Source: Capsicum annuum (taxonomy: Eukaryota; Streptophyta; Magnoliopsida; Solanales; Solanaceae). Taken from it: a stretch of 64,000 nucleotides of DNA. Position numbers and translations under genes: made by a program. Location of the stretch: the NCBI RefSeq assembly GCF_002878395.1, contig NC_061114.1, forward strand, positions 162,447,927-162,511,926. Reading direction: 5' to 3'. Under the pieces are notes generated by a model that was not told where the DNA came from, ran no database searches, and was given only the letters and a program-made list of their open reading frames with translations. The first letter of the stretch is position 1. Each line of letters opens with the position of its first letter. Positions 1 through 12,869 of the stretch are shown here, in pieces.

Positions 1-529
1 GCTTCATTAGTAGTAGCCTTGAGAGTGTGCGAGGGAGGTTTCCATGAGAGAACTTTCTTGGAAGGGATAGGAGAGTCATCTTCATACCCCTCCAAACAAT
101 AAATTTCTCTCCAATATCTTCATCTATGAGCTGTAAGACCCAGGAGTGTCCATAGGGATGACTGTAAGTAGCTTTGGTTGTCACCATCACTCTTTTCCAA
201 TGCATAACTACATTATTATTATTAATAATCCCAAACTATCTTTCTAATTTGAAATGCGACAGAGCCACAACTAGTGGTCTTGGTGCAGCAAGCATTGTAC
301 TTTACCTCAACTTAGGGAATGCCCCTACTACTACTTCGTATAGAAATGTATGGCAACAATACACTGATGCCCACCACAGTTTTCACAGGGATGAATGTTT
401 TTTGTCTGGATAATTGTAACTTGATAATTTTATTGAATCTCTTTGTCCATAGAAGTTTTATTTTCCATAACCTTCTTGATTTCTACTTTTGATTAGTCTT
501 TATTTGTTAAAAATTTTAATATATTGCAG
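1..529. other. Spacer, no gene recognised
   Basis: AT-rich DNA upstream of the transposase relic. The open frames here are short and resemble nothing I know. The stretch before position 530 ends in a pyrimidine-poor but plausible splice acceptor (attgcag), so part of it may be an intron or 5' region of the transposase gene that follows. Confidence 0.4.
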
Positions 530-934
530 TCAATCATGATGACGAATATGGATATTTCTAATAATGGTGAAACTGTCGATGTATCTACAATCCCGCCTCC
601 AGGTAAATTGATTTATTTGTTAAATTATGCCTCTCCAAATCTGTAGTTGCATTTTATTTATTTATATCTAAATAATTTTATTTACTATTATAGAAAAAAA
701 GAGAAAGGGGAGAGGAAAGATAACCGAGCTTTTAACGCAAAAGAAATGTAAGGAAAATGACAATGGAAAGTTGAAAGTGATTATCCCACTAGATCGAAAG
801 TAGTAGTATGTGCAGGAGCTAATGATTTTATTACCGAGCTCTCAGTGAAATTTCATCATAATGCTAGACATGACATCAAGAATTGGAAGGGAGTTCCTGA
901 ATTGGCGAAAGATAGGATTGTTGCTTATATGCTA
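530..934 (+). pseudogene. Transposase_24 (Ptta/En/Spm) gene, 5' half
   Basis: N-terminal part of a plant En/Spm-type 'Transposase_24' gene, a family associated with CACTA DNA transposons. Two exon-like blocks are visible: 530-602, starting with ATG at 536 and ending at a GT donor, and 694-934 after an AG acceptor. The second encodes a basic KRKRGRG stretch, then KLKVIIPLDRK, then a segment matching the family's conserved block (ANDFITELSVKFHHNARH, KNWKGVPEL). A TAG and a frame change sit between LDRK and the next block, so it is broken. Its 3' half lies at 12.87-13.82 kb, beyond inserted element E1. The family call rests on my recollection of conserved motifs in both halves. No CACTA terminal repeats were found. 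Confidence 0.65.
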
Positions 935-1131
935 GTAATTTACTACTACTATTTATCTAATTAACTAAGACTAGATTTCGATATGTATTGCGTATCTAAA
1001 ATGAAGGTTCAAGAAAGCCATGATGGAAAGACTTTCACCAATTGAAAAATCTCAAAAATCATAAGAAAATTGGCAATGCGAATTTATTTTTATTGGTTCT
1101 GTTGATTAGTTTCAAAGCCCAAAACTTGATA

Positions 1132-1136
1132 CTTCT
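1132..1136. repeat. Target site duplication CTTCT, left of E1
   Basis: CTTCT directly precedes the LTR start TGTAACGCCC. The identical CTTCT follows the right LTR at 12,498-12,502. A perfect 5-bp duplication fixes both ends of E1. Confidence 0.92.
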
Positions 1137-4038
1137 TGTAACGCCCAGAATCTGGTATGTGGAACGTTACACGATGCTCATGACCCCGAAGGACCATGAG
1201 CTAACCCATGACTGATATTTGTAACTAAGCACTGAATAATATACTGTAAATATGTAAAATATAAGTTGTAAGGCCACAAGGTTCAAAATTAAACTAATAC
1301 TAAATATAAAACAATGTCTGTAATGGGGTATAACAATACCGAAAAATAAAATAAACTGTCTGAAACATTTTATAGTCTGAAAGCCTCTAAATTGCCTAAA
1401 AACTGTGGAGTTGATGGGATATATCCCCAAATGACTCTGAACTACTAAAATAATAAAGTAATAAAACAATCATGCTATTCTCAAATGATGAGGACTCACT
1501 GTTAGTTCTGTTGCTGAACGACTAGTCTACTAAGGATGCTCGGGGGCTTATGCTTCTAAACCTATGGTATAAAACACCATAGCACAAATGCGTCAGTATG
1601 ATTGAATATACCGGTATGCAAGTGAGGTAAGCTAAATGGAAGGGTTCATATGCATGAACAATAATAACTGACTAATGACTTGAATATGAGCGCATGAGAA
1701 ATACATGCATGAATATATAAAATGGGACTGGGGTCGTGACAATACTGAATACTGATGTACTGATATCTGAGTTTACTAATACTGGGATACTGAATAATTA
1801 AGTCTATTGATGATATGAATTACGAATTTTACAGGTAATCGATCTCTGAGGTTATTAGTACTATATTACTGATAACTGATAATTGAGTATACTGATACTG
1901 AAAAACTATCTGAGTTCTTTACTGTGCTGTGTGACTGTATCTAACAGTCCTGAAACTGAAGAACTATTCTGAGCTCTAGACTGAATTAGATAACTGTATC
2001 TGACAATCCTAATTCTAATGAAACTAGCTGAGTTTTGTACTAAGTTGAACAACTGTATCGACAGTCCTAAAATCTATAGAAATTAACTGATTTTTATTAC
2101 TGAGACTGAATTTGAAACTGAGACGTGGGAGCTAATCATCTAACTGATATGCCCTGAATCTGAACTGGTAGGGTCTAACCTGTAACCCCAGCTAGAAAGG
2201 TGTCAGTACCATGCCACGGGTAAAGACAAGATATGAGTAAACCCTCTCTGACAAGGAGTTTTTCCATCAACCCCTCTTGTAAGGAAAACTCAAAGGAGAT
2301 GTATAATCTATAGACTCGTAGGGGTACATCTCAACCTACGCTGGCTACGTAGTTTTAGAATGTAGGGATTGCTAATAAGGATCACACCCTCTACTGGCTA
2401 ATAGGTGAACCCTCATACCTGGATTCACTCGATGCTAAATCCTACTCCCAACTGAATAGACACTGAACTGGTTTTCCTAGTTCACACTAGGCATTACTGA
2501 GCTATTACTAATGGTATAGTTTTTAATGACTAAACTGAGTTCACTGAGTTCCATTGAATGACGAAATACTACTTAATTCTGTCAACTAACAGAATGCTAC
2601 TAAGTTCTGCTAGCTGACTGAGTTACTGAGGTCTAAATTGAATACTACTGAGATCTGATAACTGACTGCGATTACAAAGATCACTGAGATTACTGGACTG
2701 ATACTAAATTTACTGAATTTTCCTGAGTCACATGACTGACTGAGCTCTACTAATTATGGCTTGACTGTGAGTATCGTGAAAACTGACACTGGCTCTAGGC
2801 ACACAGCTAAATTATCGGGTATTAAATACCCCCAGGACTCGATAGCATGTAACTGACAAGACATGACACTTCTTGACACATAACCATAGTCAACAATTCA
2901 TAGTACAATCATTAGAAATTTTCATGAAGTATTTGACATTCATAATCTTTTACATGGATAGGAATGCATTCAATCACATTCATAAATTCATAATTCTAGT
3001 CTCATGAGTATCCCACCGAACAACTACAAGGCATAGATTTAACATGGAAGTCATTTTGAACATAAGGGTGAAACATGGATTCATCATTTAGGCTCTATTG
3101 AGTCATAAGGCATGATTGTTGTTCTTTTAGGCATTTTATCAAACACCTAGGATGCATAACTTAGGGAATAGGCATAATCATCAAATTAATACATCATAAC
3201 TCCACAAAACAACTCAATTGATAGGTTTTCAACCCACATACTAACATAGAGTCATGAAAACACATTAAAGATTCCAACTTGGGATTCATAGACAACATCA
3301 ATATGATCATAATCAATCCACAACATAAACATCATAATTTATAATTTAAAATTAGATTCTTGGGCTTCATAGATGAAAGGAATTCATGAATGAACACTTG
3401 ACATACCTTAACTCTTGATTCTATGAAGATTAATGATGGAATTCCCTTGAATTTAGATCCCCAATTGAAAACCATAACTAGTTCTTGAGAGGATTTTGGG
3501 AGAAGTGGCCATATTATGGTTGAAATGGGGCTTAATCCCGTGTTTTAGACTTATATAGGGGTAAGAAATTGACCCTGTTGCCCCTCAAAGATACGGATAT
3601 TTAATGACTGAAAATAGGGCACCAACGCTATTAGTGATGCGGTACGTCATAGCATCGATGTGATAGTCGATGCTTCACATCATCATTATTTTTAGCCTCA
3701 GTACTTTAACCTTGTCAACCTGCAACAATATCAACCAACGTGATTGGCGATGCGGCAAACCAAAATAGCATTGGTCCACTATTTTGGGATTCCGAATGTG
3801 GTCTAAACAAATTTCAAAAAACCTGAAACCTATCCAGGAACATCTATTGACCTTCCTGGTCATGAATTAGCAAGAATACAAACCATTAAAGGACATTAAA
3901 TTCACAGAATGAGACTATGAACTTTCAAAGGCTAAAATAAACAAAGTTTAGAAACTTAGCTAGAACCTTCCAAGTATGGGACCCCCTTAACAAGCATAAA
4001 TGGACTGAATTAAGCTTAGGATTTTGTGGGGTCTTACA
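1137..4038 (-). repeat. E1 3' LTR (2,902 bp)
   Basis: Begins TGTAACGCCC and ends GGGTCTTACA as written on plus, so it runs TGTAAGACCC...GTTACA on minus. It pairs with the LTR at 9,582-12,497. It contains many degenerate ACTGA/CTGAG words (about 1,740-2,760). On minus a TATATAAG box lies near 3,552-3,559, downstream of a block of short palindrome-like GATGCG/CGATGC words (about 3,630-3,680). Short open frames inside the LTR are not considered genes. Confidence 0.9.
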
Positions 4039-4040
4039 AT

Positions 4041-4051
4041 ATCTCCCCCTT
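4041..4051 (-). other. E1 polypurine tract
   Basis: On minus the sequence reads AAGGGGGAGAT, two bases before the 3' LTR start. The same tract precedes the 3' LTR of E2 at 28,046-28,056. It primes plus-strand DNA synthesis in this retroelement class. Confidence 0.85.
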
Positions 4052-4263
4052 GGGAACATTTGTCCTCGAATGACACTGACTGAGATGGGGGAAATGATAA
4101 GATAAAGTACATGCTGAACATGAACAACTGAAATATGAGTACATGACTGACATTACTGATTTGCAAAGATTTGTTCTGAGCATGCACATTTGATGCATGA
4201 TTTCATGACTAGCATGACTGATAAGCTGAATATATTATACTGAACATGCATATCTGATGCATG

Positions 4264-6067
4264 AATACATGACTGATCTGACACATGAATACATAACTAA
4301 ATATGCAATGGTAATTGATACAAGTTTGTCATAGAAATTTGAGCATGAAACTGGATAATTTCGAGGGAGACTATTTCCTTAAATTGAAAATGCTAATGAG
4401 CCTAAAATTAATTACTAGATATGCACGAGCAGAAACACATAAACGTAACTGAGTCTGAAATATGATACATGAGCTATATATCATGATCTGAACTGAGTAC
4501 TTTGAATATGTGGCATACGGATGAGATCGGAGTTTGAGGGTCAACTCATAAGTACCCCTTACCCCAAACTAAATTTGTTACAAAAAGAGAGAGTGGTACA
4601 TTTTTGTCATGAAGGTTTGGGGAATTATAGTGTATCTCCCCTTTGGGGAACTATGTCCCTTGAAAAATGCTAAACTGACTTTGTTGAGCTATAAGAAAAG
4701 TTGTGGCGATGCACGAGGCACCTTCTATCTGAATATCTAAGATTTGAAACTAAGAAATAATACATGAACTGGGATGAATACGCAACTACCTGGTTAGTCC
4801 ATCTTAGAATGATCACATTTATGAGACTCTGGATAGTGCAACTAGGTGGAAAGATGGGAAACCATACCATCTGAACTTGTCTGCTTGGCTGCTAAACTGA
4901 ATTACTAGTTGCTTAACTAACTCATACTAGAAAATTCTACTCAACTGGAGCATTTCTATGATATTCTTTCCGTAGAGTTCTAGTGACTGAAGGGAGAAAG
5001 CAAATTTTGGTCTGATCTGAGCAGGACATCAAAATAGGAGATCGTTACATGGCTGGGATTCTTGTATTAGGAGACAAGGTCTATGAAACATCATCTAAGA
5101 TAAAGTGACTAAGCCTTATGCACTGCAACTGACACTACTAAAAATATTCATATGGGTTCTGAGCATAAATGCATAATTATACTAACTTATCTGATTAACT
5201 GAATGACTGATAGCTGACTACTGGGTCTGTAAAGCTAAACTGTACTTAGCCTGAAAGGCTGGACTTAGACTATAGAGTATTATGCATAAAAGTTAATTAC
5301 TGACTGGGTAACATGAGGTAACTGAGCATGAATGAGTGAAAAACTATATTACCTTAAGAATGCAAGACCAAGTGTCCAACATGATTTAGAAACATTTTGT
5401 AAATAGAGGTACTAAAATATTAATGAATGAATAACTGATGGCCATATGCCATGGTTCGGTAATCCTAAAAGTGAATTAAGTTTATGATCTAACTGGACTA
5501 GGACTGGGACTGAGATTGTAGCTAAGATGGTAATTGAGATTGTAATCGTAACTAAGATTGTAACTAGGACTGAATTCTAGTTTCTGATAACTGAGGGTTA
5601 GACTGGTATTGAAGTACTAAATTTTGATCTCTAAATAACTGATAACTGAAGGCCATGGTTCTATAGGACTATCTGAGTCCTTTACTAAATACTGATTACT
5701 AAATAATGCTATAACTGAGGACTGAAGAAAGGAACATTAACACAATGGATTCACCGAGGGGTCTAAACTATGGATATACGTGACATAGTCTAAATTTTTA
5801 ACTGATCATTAGGAGCGTATCATGAGTCATGTGGGCTAAACATCCTGTAAAACATGATGTGAGTGCATGAGTCATGAGCTGCATGACTTGAGTCTAGAAT
5901 TTTTGTGCTCATGGGACATGATTCGTAACACTGAGTGAACTGGGATTCCTCATACTAGGAACTTAAAATGCACACAATTCTATGGAAAGTGTGAATATAA
6001 GTTGGGTTCACGAAATTGTGACATGATGCATACGTAAGTATTGTGATGGTTGAAGTAAAAAAATGTA
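4264..6067. repeat. 1.8-kb tandem duplication in E1, copy A
   Basis: First of two direct copies offset by 1,804 bp. It starts at AATACATGACTGATCTGA and ends just after a GTAAAAAAAT stretch. There is no convincing coding sequence. It contains a CTCCCCTTTGGGGAAC segment near 4,637 that, read on minus, looks like a second PPT followed by an LTR-like start (TATAATTCCCC). The unit may therefore carry the 3' end of another gypsy family. Confidence 0.88.
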
Positions 6068-7868
6068 AATACATGACTGATCTGATACATGAATGTATGA
6101 CTGAATATGCAATGGTAATTGATACCAAGTTTATCATAGAAATTTGAGCATGAAACTGGATAAGTTCAAGGGAGACTGTTTCCTTACATCGAGAATGCTA
6201 ATGAGCCTGAAATTAATTACTAGATATGCATGAGTAGAAACACGTGAACGTAACTGAGTTTGGAACGTGATACATGAGCTAGATATCATGATCTAAACTG
6301 AGTACCCTAAATATGTGGCTTATGGCTGAGATTGGAGTTTAAGGGTCAACTCATGAGTACCCCTTACCCTAAACTGGATTCATTACGAAAAGAGAGAGTG
6401 GCACATTTTTGTCATGAAGGTTTGGGGAATTATAGTGTATCTTCCCTTTGGGGCACTATGTCCCTTGAAAAATACTAAGCTGACTTTGCTGAGCTATGAG
6501 GAAAGCTGTGGCAATGCACGAGGTACCTTTTATCTGAATATCTAAGATCTAAAAGTAAGAAAAGATACATAAACTTGGATGAACACGCAACTACCTGGTT
6601 AGTCCATCTTAGAATGATCACATTCATCAGACTCTAGATAGTGTAACTAGATGGAAAGATGGGAAACCACACCATCTGAACTTATCTGCTTGGCTGCTAA
6701 ACTAATTTACTAGCTGCTTAACTAACTCCTACTAGAAACTTCTACTCAACTGGAGCATTCCTATGACAGTCTTTCTGTAGAGTTCTAGTGAATGGAGGGA
6801 GAAAGCAAATCTTGGTCTGATCTAAGCAGGACATCAGAATAGGAGATCGTTACATGGCTGGGATTTTTGTATTAGGAGACAAGGGCTATGAAACATCATC
6901 TAAGATAAAGTGACTAAGCCTTATGCACTGCAACTGACACTACTAAAAATATTCATATGGGTTCTGAGCATGAATGCATAATTATACTAACTTATCTGAT
7001 TAACTGAATGACTGATAGCTGACTACTGGGTCTGTAAAGCTAAACTGTACTTAGCCTGAAAGGCTGGACTTAGCTATAGAGTATTATGTAAAAAAGGTAA
7101 TTACTGACTGGGTAACATGAGGTAACTGGGCATGAGTGAGTGAAAAACTATATTACGTTAAGAATACAAGACCAAGTGTCCAACATGATTTAGAAACATT
7201 TTGTAAATAGAGGTACTAAAATATTAATGAATGAATAACTGATGGCCATATGCCATGGTTCGGTAATCCTAAAAGTGAATTAAGTTTATGATCTAACTGG
7301 ACTAGGACTGGGACTGAGATTGTAGCTAAGATGGTAATTGAGACTGTAATCGTAACTAAGACTATAACTAGGACTGAATTCTAGTTTCTGGTAACTGAGG
7401 GTTAGACTGGTATTGAAGTACTAAATTTTGATCTCTAAATAACTGATAACTGAAGGCCATGGTTCTATAGGACTATCTGAGTCCTTTACTAAATACTGAT
7501 TACTAAATAACGCTATAACTGAGGACTGAAGAAAGGAACATTAACATAATGGATTCACCGAGGGGTCTAAACTGTGGATATATGTGACATAGTCTAAATT
7601 TTTAACTGATCATTAGGAGCGTAGCATGAATCATGTGGGCTGAACATACTATAAAACAGGGTGTGAGTGCATGAGTCATGAGATGCATGACTTGAGTATG
7701 GAATTTTTGTGTTCATGGGACATGATTCATAATACTAAGTGAACTAGGATTCTTCATACTAGGAACTTAAAATGCACACAATTCTATGAAAAATGTGAAT
7801 ATAAGTTGGGTTCACGAAATTGTGACGTGATGCATGCGTAAGTATCATGATGGTTAAAGTAAAAAAAT
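6068..7868. repeat. 1.8-kb tandem duplication in E1, copy B
   Basis: Second direct copy, very similar along its length to 4,264-6,067 with scattered substitutions and small indels (for example near 7,075-7,105). The PPT-like segment recurs near 6,442. Its right edge at 7,868 abuts protease-like sequence, so the duplicated material occupies the place where pol would be. Confidence 0.88.
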
Positions 7869-7879
7869 CACATTGGGAT

Positions 7880-8160
7880 AAGAATGGGTCAAAAATCATC
7901 TTCTCTTACTGATTTCCTACCCATATTGGTATTACTACTAGAACCTGAAGGCCTGGCTTTTTGAGGTACCATAACCAGATAGTTCCTGTATACCTGTCAG
8001 GCTATGATAGATTGACCCACTGGGTGGAGGCTGAGAAAGGTACCATTGATATCTGGTCTAACCTTAAAGTTGACTGATATGTAAAGAGTTATAAAAGAAA
8101 AGAAAGCTTCTGAATCTAAGGAAGTGTAAACATCTAAATGAGAAATCTACAATATTCTAG
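7880..8160 (-). pseudogene. E1 aspartic protease fragment (broken)
   Basis: Reading minus from about 8,160, broken frames resemble the retropepsin-like segment of chromoviruses: LDVYT, LDSEAF, FITLY, then VPFSASTQW and a YTGTIWLW tail. The same order is seen in E2 at 24,250-24,509 (LDPDAFLSFVT, EPFSVSTP, ARQVYKNCLVM). The active-site region is degenerate and the frame shifts several times. Sequence similarity to pol stops at the tandem duplication near 7,870. Confidence 0.6.
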
Positions 8161-8163
8161 TGA

Positions 8164-9360
8164 CTACGTCAGGAGAACTTTCCTGATCTTATCAGGAATG
8201 AAGTGCATAGAGTCTATCTGGGTGTTGCCCACTGATAGTGCTAGAATTGGCACCCTACTGAGTTGGACGACCAGATTGAGTTGAAGGACGACCGTGCTGA
8301 CTTCGTGGATCGGGCTTAGAATAGTATAGGACCTTGTGACCTGACTCGCCACATCTGAAACACATATTACTTCCCACTCTACACACACCTTTATGATACT
8401 TACCACACTCTTTGTAAAGTGAATGAGTGCCAATAATGCTTGCACTATTCTAGGATTTGGAGCCTAGCACCCCATCCCTACGGTTATTTCAAAACTTTGG
8501 TACTGGTGTACTAGATGAAGATTGAACTAGGGATGAAAACATCTAACTATACTGAGAACAGTTACTACCCTGCGACCCTGGCTAAGAAAAACTATAACTA
8601 CCTGTTCTGGCTCTCTTATTCTCTCTTTCCTTCTTTTTTAAGTTTTTTCTCTTCAATCAGTTGAGCATGGACCATAAGTCGAGATATGTCCCTCTTCTTA
8701 ATTAACATTATAGTCCTACACTCCTTAACCACTCTACCTAATACCCAAGACATAAACTTACTCATTCTGGATCTATTATCTTCTACTACATGGGGAGCAT
8801 ACCTGGCTAACTGGATGAACTTGAAGGAGTATTCTTTCATGCTCATGCTACCTTGTTTGAGATTGATGAAATCTGATACTTTGGCTTATTTTTCTCTAGG
8901 GTAAAGAATTTATCTAAGAAGTCCATAGAAAACTCCTCTCATTCTATGGGCCTTGCATTTGTACCCCTGTCTACCTTCCACTACTTAAACCACGTATGGA
9001 CTATATCTTGTAGGTGATAGGTGACTAACTCTGCACTCTCACTAGAAGTCACTCCCATGATACCTGTGATTTTCTAAACTTTGATAGAGAAACTCTTATG
9101 GATCCTCTTCAATCTTAGAACCTAAGAATAGGGGAGGATTCATTCGAGAGAAGTCCCGAATCCTGGCTGCAGCTTAATTGGCCACTGAGTTGGCTGAAAT
9201 AAATTGGCTGTTCATTCTGAGCTATGACTGAATTGGCTAGAGTAGTGAATGTAGTCTTGAATTCTTCATGGGAAATATGTTCGTCCAGGGGATCTACCTG
9301 TATAGGTTAAGGTGCTGACTGATTACCAGTTCTCCTTTCGCTAGCCCTTTAGGAAGGCAT
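8164..9360 (-). pseudogene. E1 gag polyprotein (nucleocapsid), broken
   Basis: Structural gag of a Ty3/gypsy chromovirus, which would package element RNA in cytoplasmic particles. The start ATG (minus) is at 9,358-9,360, reading MPS, stop, RASERR. This matches the basic MPPRR-type gag start with an early TAG. The gag core is intact at 8,616-8,846: SMKEYSFKFIQLARYAP, then KFMSWVLGRVVKECR, ISRLMVHAQLIEE and a lysine-rich end. Near 8,340-8,400 another frame gives a zinc knuckle MCFRCGESGHKVLYY, whose last cysteine is a tyrosine. Several stops and frameshifts separate these blocks, so no full gag is made. Confidence 0.82.
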
Positions 9361-9564
9361 ATTCTATAAATAAAAGGAAGAGCAGATTAGATTGGGAGTT
9401 AAATTTAAGCTAATGCTATTAGCATGACATGAATACTGAAAGAAGGGAACTGTTCCTAAAACATCTCATAGCCTCCTGTCCATAAGTGTAGTGCACAACA
9501 CACCCATGCATAAGAGTCTACTTGATGCGGCTATTCAAACGTCCTAGGACACTGTTGAACCTTA

Positions 9565-9577
9565 GGCTCTGATACCA
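9565..9577 (-). other. E1 primer binding site (tRNA-iMet)
   Basis: On minus reads TGGTATCAGAGCC, matching the plant initiator-methionine tRNA primer sequence, four bases inside the 5' LTR. It shows that E1 runs on the minus strand. Confidence 0.9.
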
Positions 9578-9581
9578 AGTT

Positions 9582-12497
9582 TATAATGCCCCAATCTGGT
9601 ACTTAGAACGTTACACGTGCTCATGAGCCCAAAGGACCACAAGTTAACCCATGACTAATATCTGTAACTGAGTACTAAATAATATAATGTAATTATGCAG
9701 AATATAAGTTATAAGGTCATAAGGTTCAAAACTGAACTAATATTAAATATAAAACAATGTCTATAATTGGGTATAACAATGCCCAAAACTAAAATAAACT
9801 GTCTGAAACGGGTTATAGTCTAAAATCCTCTAAACTGTCTAAAAACTGTGGAGTTGATGGGACATGTCCCCAACTAACTCTGAACTACTAAAATAATAAA
9901 GTAATAAAATAATCATGCTATCCTCGAATAATGAGGACTCACTATTAGTCTGGATGCTGAACGTATGATCTATTAAGGATGCTTGGGAGCTCGTGCTTCT
10001 AAACCTATGGTATGAAATACCATAGTGCAAATACATCAGTATGATAGAATATACTGGTATGCAAGTGAGGTAAGCTGAATGCAAGGGTTCATATACATGA
10101 ACAATAATAACTGACTAATTACTTAAACATGAGAGCCTGAGAAATATATGCATGAATATATAAACTGGAACTAGAGTCATAACAATACTGAATATCGATG
10201 TACTGATAACTGAGTTTACTAATACTGGATATTGAATAACTGAGTCTATTGATGATATGAATTATGGAGTTTACAATAACTGATATCTGAGGTTATTGGT
10301 ACTATATTACTGATAACGATAATTGAGTGTACTAATACTAAAAAACTATTTGAGTTCTTTACTGGACTGGGTAACTGTATCTGACAGTCCTGAATCTGAA
10401 GAACTATCTGAGTTCTAGACTGAACTGGATGACTGTATCTGATAGTCCTAATTCTGATAGAACTAACTGAGTTTCATACTTAGCTGAGTAACTGTGTCTG
10501 GTAGTCCTGATATCTGTAGAGTTGAACTAAGTTCTATTACTGAGATTGAATCTGAAACTGAGATTGTGAAAGGTAATCATCTAACCGACATGCCTCAAAT
10601 CTAAACTAGTGGGGTCCAACCTATAACCTCAGTTGGAAGAGTGTCAGTACAATGCCACGGGTAAAGACAAGCTATGAGTAAACCCTCTTTGATAGGGAGC
10701 TCTTTCGCCACCCCCTCTTGTAAGGAAAACTCAAAGAAGATGTATAGTCCTTAGACTCGTAGGAGTACATCTCAACCTACGCTGGCAAACTATTTTTGGA
10801 ACATAAGGATTGCTACTAAGGATCACGCCCTCTACTGGCTAACAGGTGATCCCTCATCCCTGGGTTTACTTGGTATTGAATCTTACTCCCAACTAAATAG
10901 ACACTGAATTGGTTTTCCTAGTTCACACTAGGCATGACTAAGCTATTACTGATGGTATAGTTTTTACAGATTGAACTGAGTTCACTGACATCTGTTGAAA
11001 GATGAAATATTACTAAATTTTGTCAACTGACAGAATACTACTGAGTTCTGCTAGCTGACTGAGTTATTGAGGTTTGAACTGAATACTACTAAGAGCTGAT
11101 AACTAACTGAGATTACAAAGATTACTGAGCTTACAGAGATCATTAAGATTACTGGACTGATACTGAATTTACTGAATTTTTCTGAGTCACAGGACTAACT
11201 GAGTTCTACTGATCATGGCTTGACTATGAGTATCGTGAAAACTAATACTGGCTCTAGGCACATAGCTAAATTTTCGAGTATTAAATACCCCTAAGACTCG
11301 ATAGTATGCAACTGACAAGACATGATACTTCTTGACACATAACCATAGTCAATAATTCATAGTACAATCATTGGAAATTTTCATGAAGTATTTGACATTC
11401 ACAATCTTTTACATGGATAGGAATTCATTTAATCACATTCATAGTTTCATAATTCTAGTCTCATGAGCATTCCACCAAACAAATACAAGGCATAGATTTA
11501 ACATGGAAGTCATTTTTAACATAAGGGTGAAACATGGATTCATCATTTAGGTTCTATTGAGTCATAAGGCATGATTGTTGTTCTTTTAGGCATTTTATCA
11601 AACACCTAGGATGTATAACTTAGGGCATAGGCATAATCATCAAATTAATACATCATAACTCCACAAAACAACTCAATTGATAGGTTTTCAAGCCACATAC
11701 TAATATAGAGTCTTGAAAACAAATTAAAGATTCCAACTTGGGATTTGTACACAACATCAACATGATCATAATCAATCCACAACATAAATATCACAATTTA
11801 TAATTTAAAATTGGATTCTTGGGCTTCATGGATGAAAGGAATCCATGAATGAACACTTGACATACCTTAGTTCTTGATTCTACGAAGATTGATGGTGGAA
11901 TTCCCTTGAATTTGGAACCCCGATTGAAAAACCTAACTTGTTCTTAAGAGGATTTTGAGAGAAGTGGCTATATTATGGTTGAAACGGGGCTTAATCTCGT
12001 GTTTTAGACTCATATAGGGGTGGGAAATTAACCTTTTTACCCCTCAAAGAAGCAGACATTTAATGATTGAAAATTGGGCATCAATGCTATTAGCAATGTG
12101 GCGTGTCATGGCATCGATGCGATAGTTGATGCATCGCTCCATCATCATGTTGGGCCTCAGTACTTTGTCCCTGGAAACCTGCAACAATATCAACCAATGC
12201 GATTGGCGATGCGACACGCCAAAATTGCATTGGTCCTCTATTTTGGGATTCCGAACGTGGTCTAAATAAGTTCTAAAAAACCCAAAACTTATCCAGGAAC
12301 ACCTATTGACCTTCCTGGTGATGAATTAGCAAGAATATAGACCATTAAAGGACATTAAAGTCACGAAATAAGACAGTGAACTTTTGAAGGCTAAAATAAA
12401 CTAAGTCTGGAATTTTAGCTAGAACCTTCTAAGTATGGGACCCCCTTAACAAGCATAAATGGATTGAATTAAGCTTAGGATTTTATAGGGTCTTACA
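9582..12497 (-). repeat. E1 5' LTR (2,916 bp)
   Basis: Partner of 1,137-4,038. The inner end is mutated (TATAATGCCC against TGTAACGCCC). The outer end GGGTCTTACA is intact. The two LTRs differ at many positions, mostly transitions, so the insertion is not recent. A TATATGAG version of the TATA box (minus) lies near 12,012-12,019. Confidence 0.9.
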
Positions 12498-12502
12498 CTT
12501 CT
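12498..12502. repeat. Target site duplication CTTCT, right of E1
   Basis: Identical to 1,132-1,136. Host sequence resumes after it. Confidence 0.92.
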
Positions 12503-12869
12503 AAACTAGATTAAGAGTTGTTTCCTTATGAAGGATATTTACTAAACATATATTCCACATAAATAATAGTGTGCTTGTGAAGGTAGGGGTAGAGGTAGGG
12601 GGTTGGTTTTCTGTCTAGACAAAGCAACATTACAAAAGGTGTAGTTCAGGAAACGCCTTTAAGGTTTAAAATATTCTCCATAGTTGTTGAGTGTATTTGT
12701 AATGTAGAAACTGATGGTAACTTGTCTCTGATGTTTCCCCACATAAAAAACCCCTAGAGTATAAGATCATCCCTCTTTTCATCAGATTGTCCTGGGTCTG
12801 TAGTCTTAATGTTTGATTCTATTTTGAGTGCAAGATACTTTTCAGCTTCTGGATACATAACACAATCAA
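12503..12869. other. Interrupted transposase gene, intron-like spacer
   Basis: AT-rich sequence between E1 and the next transposase exon. No coding match is seen. It is probably the right half of the intron or linker that E1 entered. Confidence 0.4.

Larger units (their letters stand above)
1137..12497 (-). mobile_element. E1: gag-only Ty3/gypsy LTR element (11.36 kb)
   Basis: Complete LTR retrotransposon on the minus strand: two ~2.9-kb LTRs, perfect target duplication, initiator-Met tRNA primer site and polypurine tract. Long LTRs, the Met primer site and a gag of the EYSxKFxQLxRYAP type point to the chromovirus Tekay/Del lineage. That clade name is from family knowledge and moderately sure. 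The interior (4,039-9,581) holds gag and a piece of protease only. No RT, RNase H or integrase is visible, and that space is taken by a 1.8-kb tandem duplication. This architecture resembles what has been called TR-GAG. It sits inside a Transposase_24 gene and belongs to the same family as E2, in the opposite orientation. Confidence 0.9.

Noticed and set aside
1740..2760. ACTGA-rich tract as an independent satellite
   Set aside because: It is an integral part of the E1 LTR and recurs in all LTRs of the family, so it is not a separate feature.
8686..8904. 72-codon plus-strand ORF
   Set aside because: Shadow of the E1 gag core, which reads convincingly on minus.
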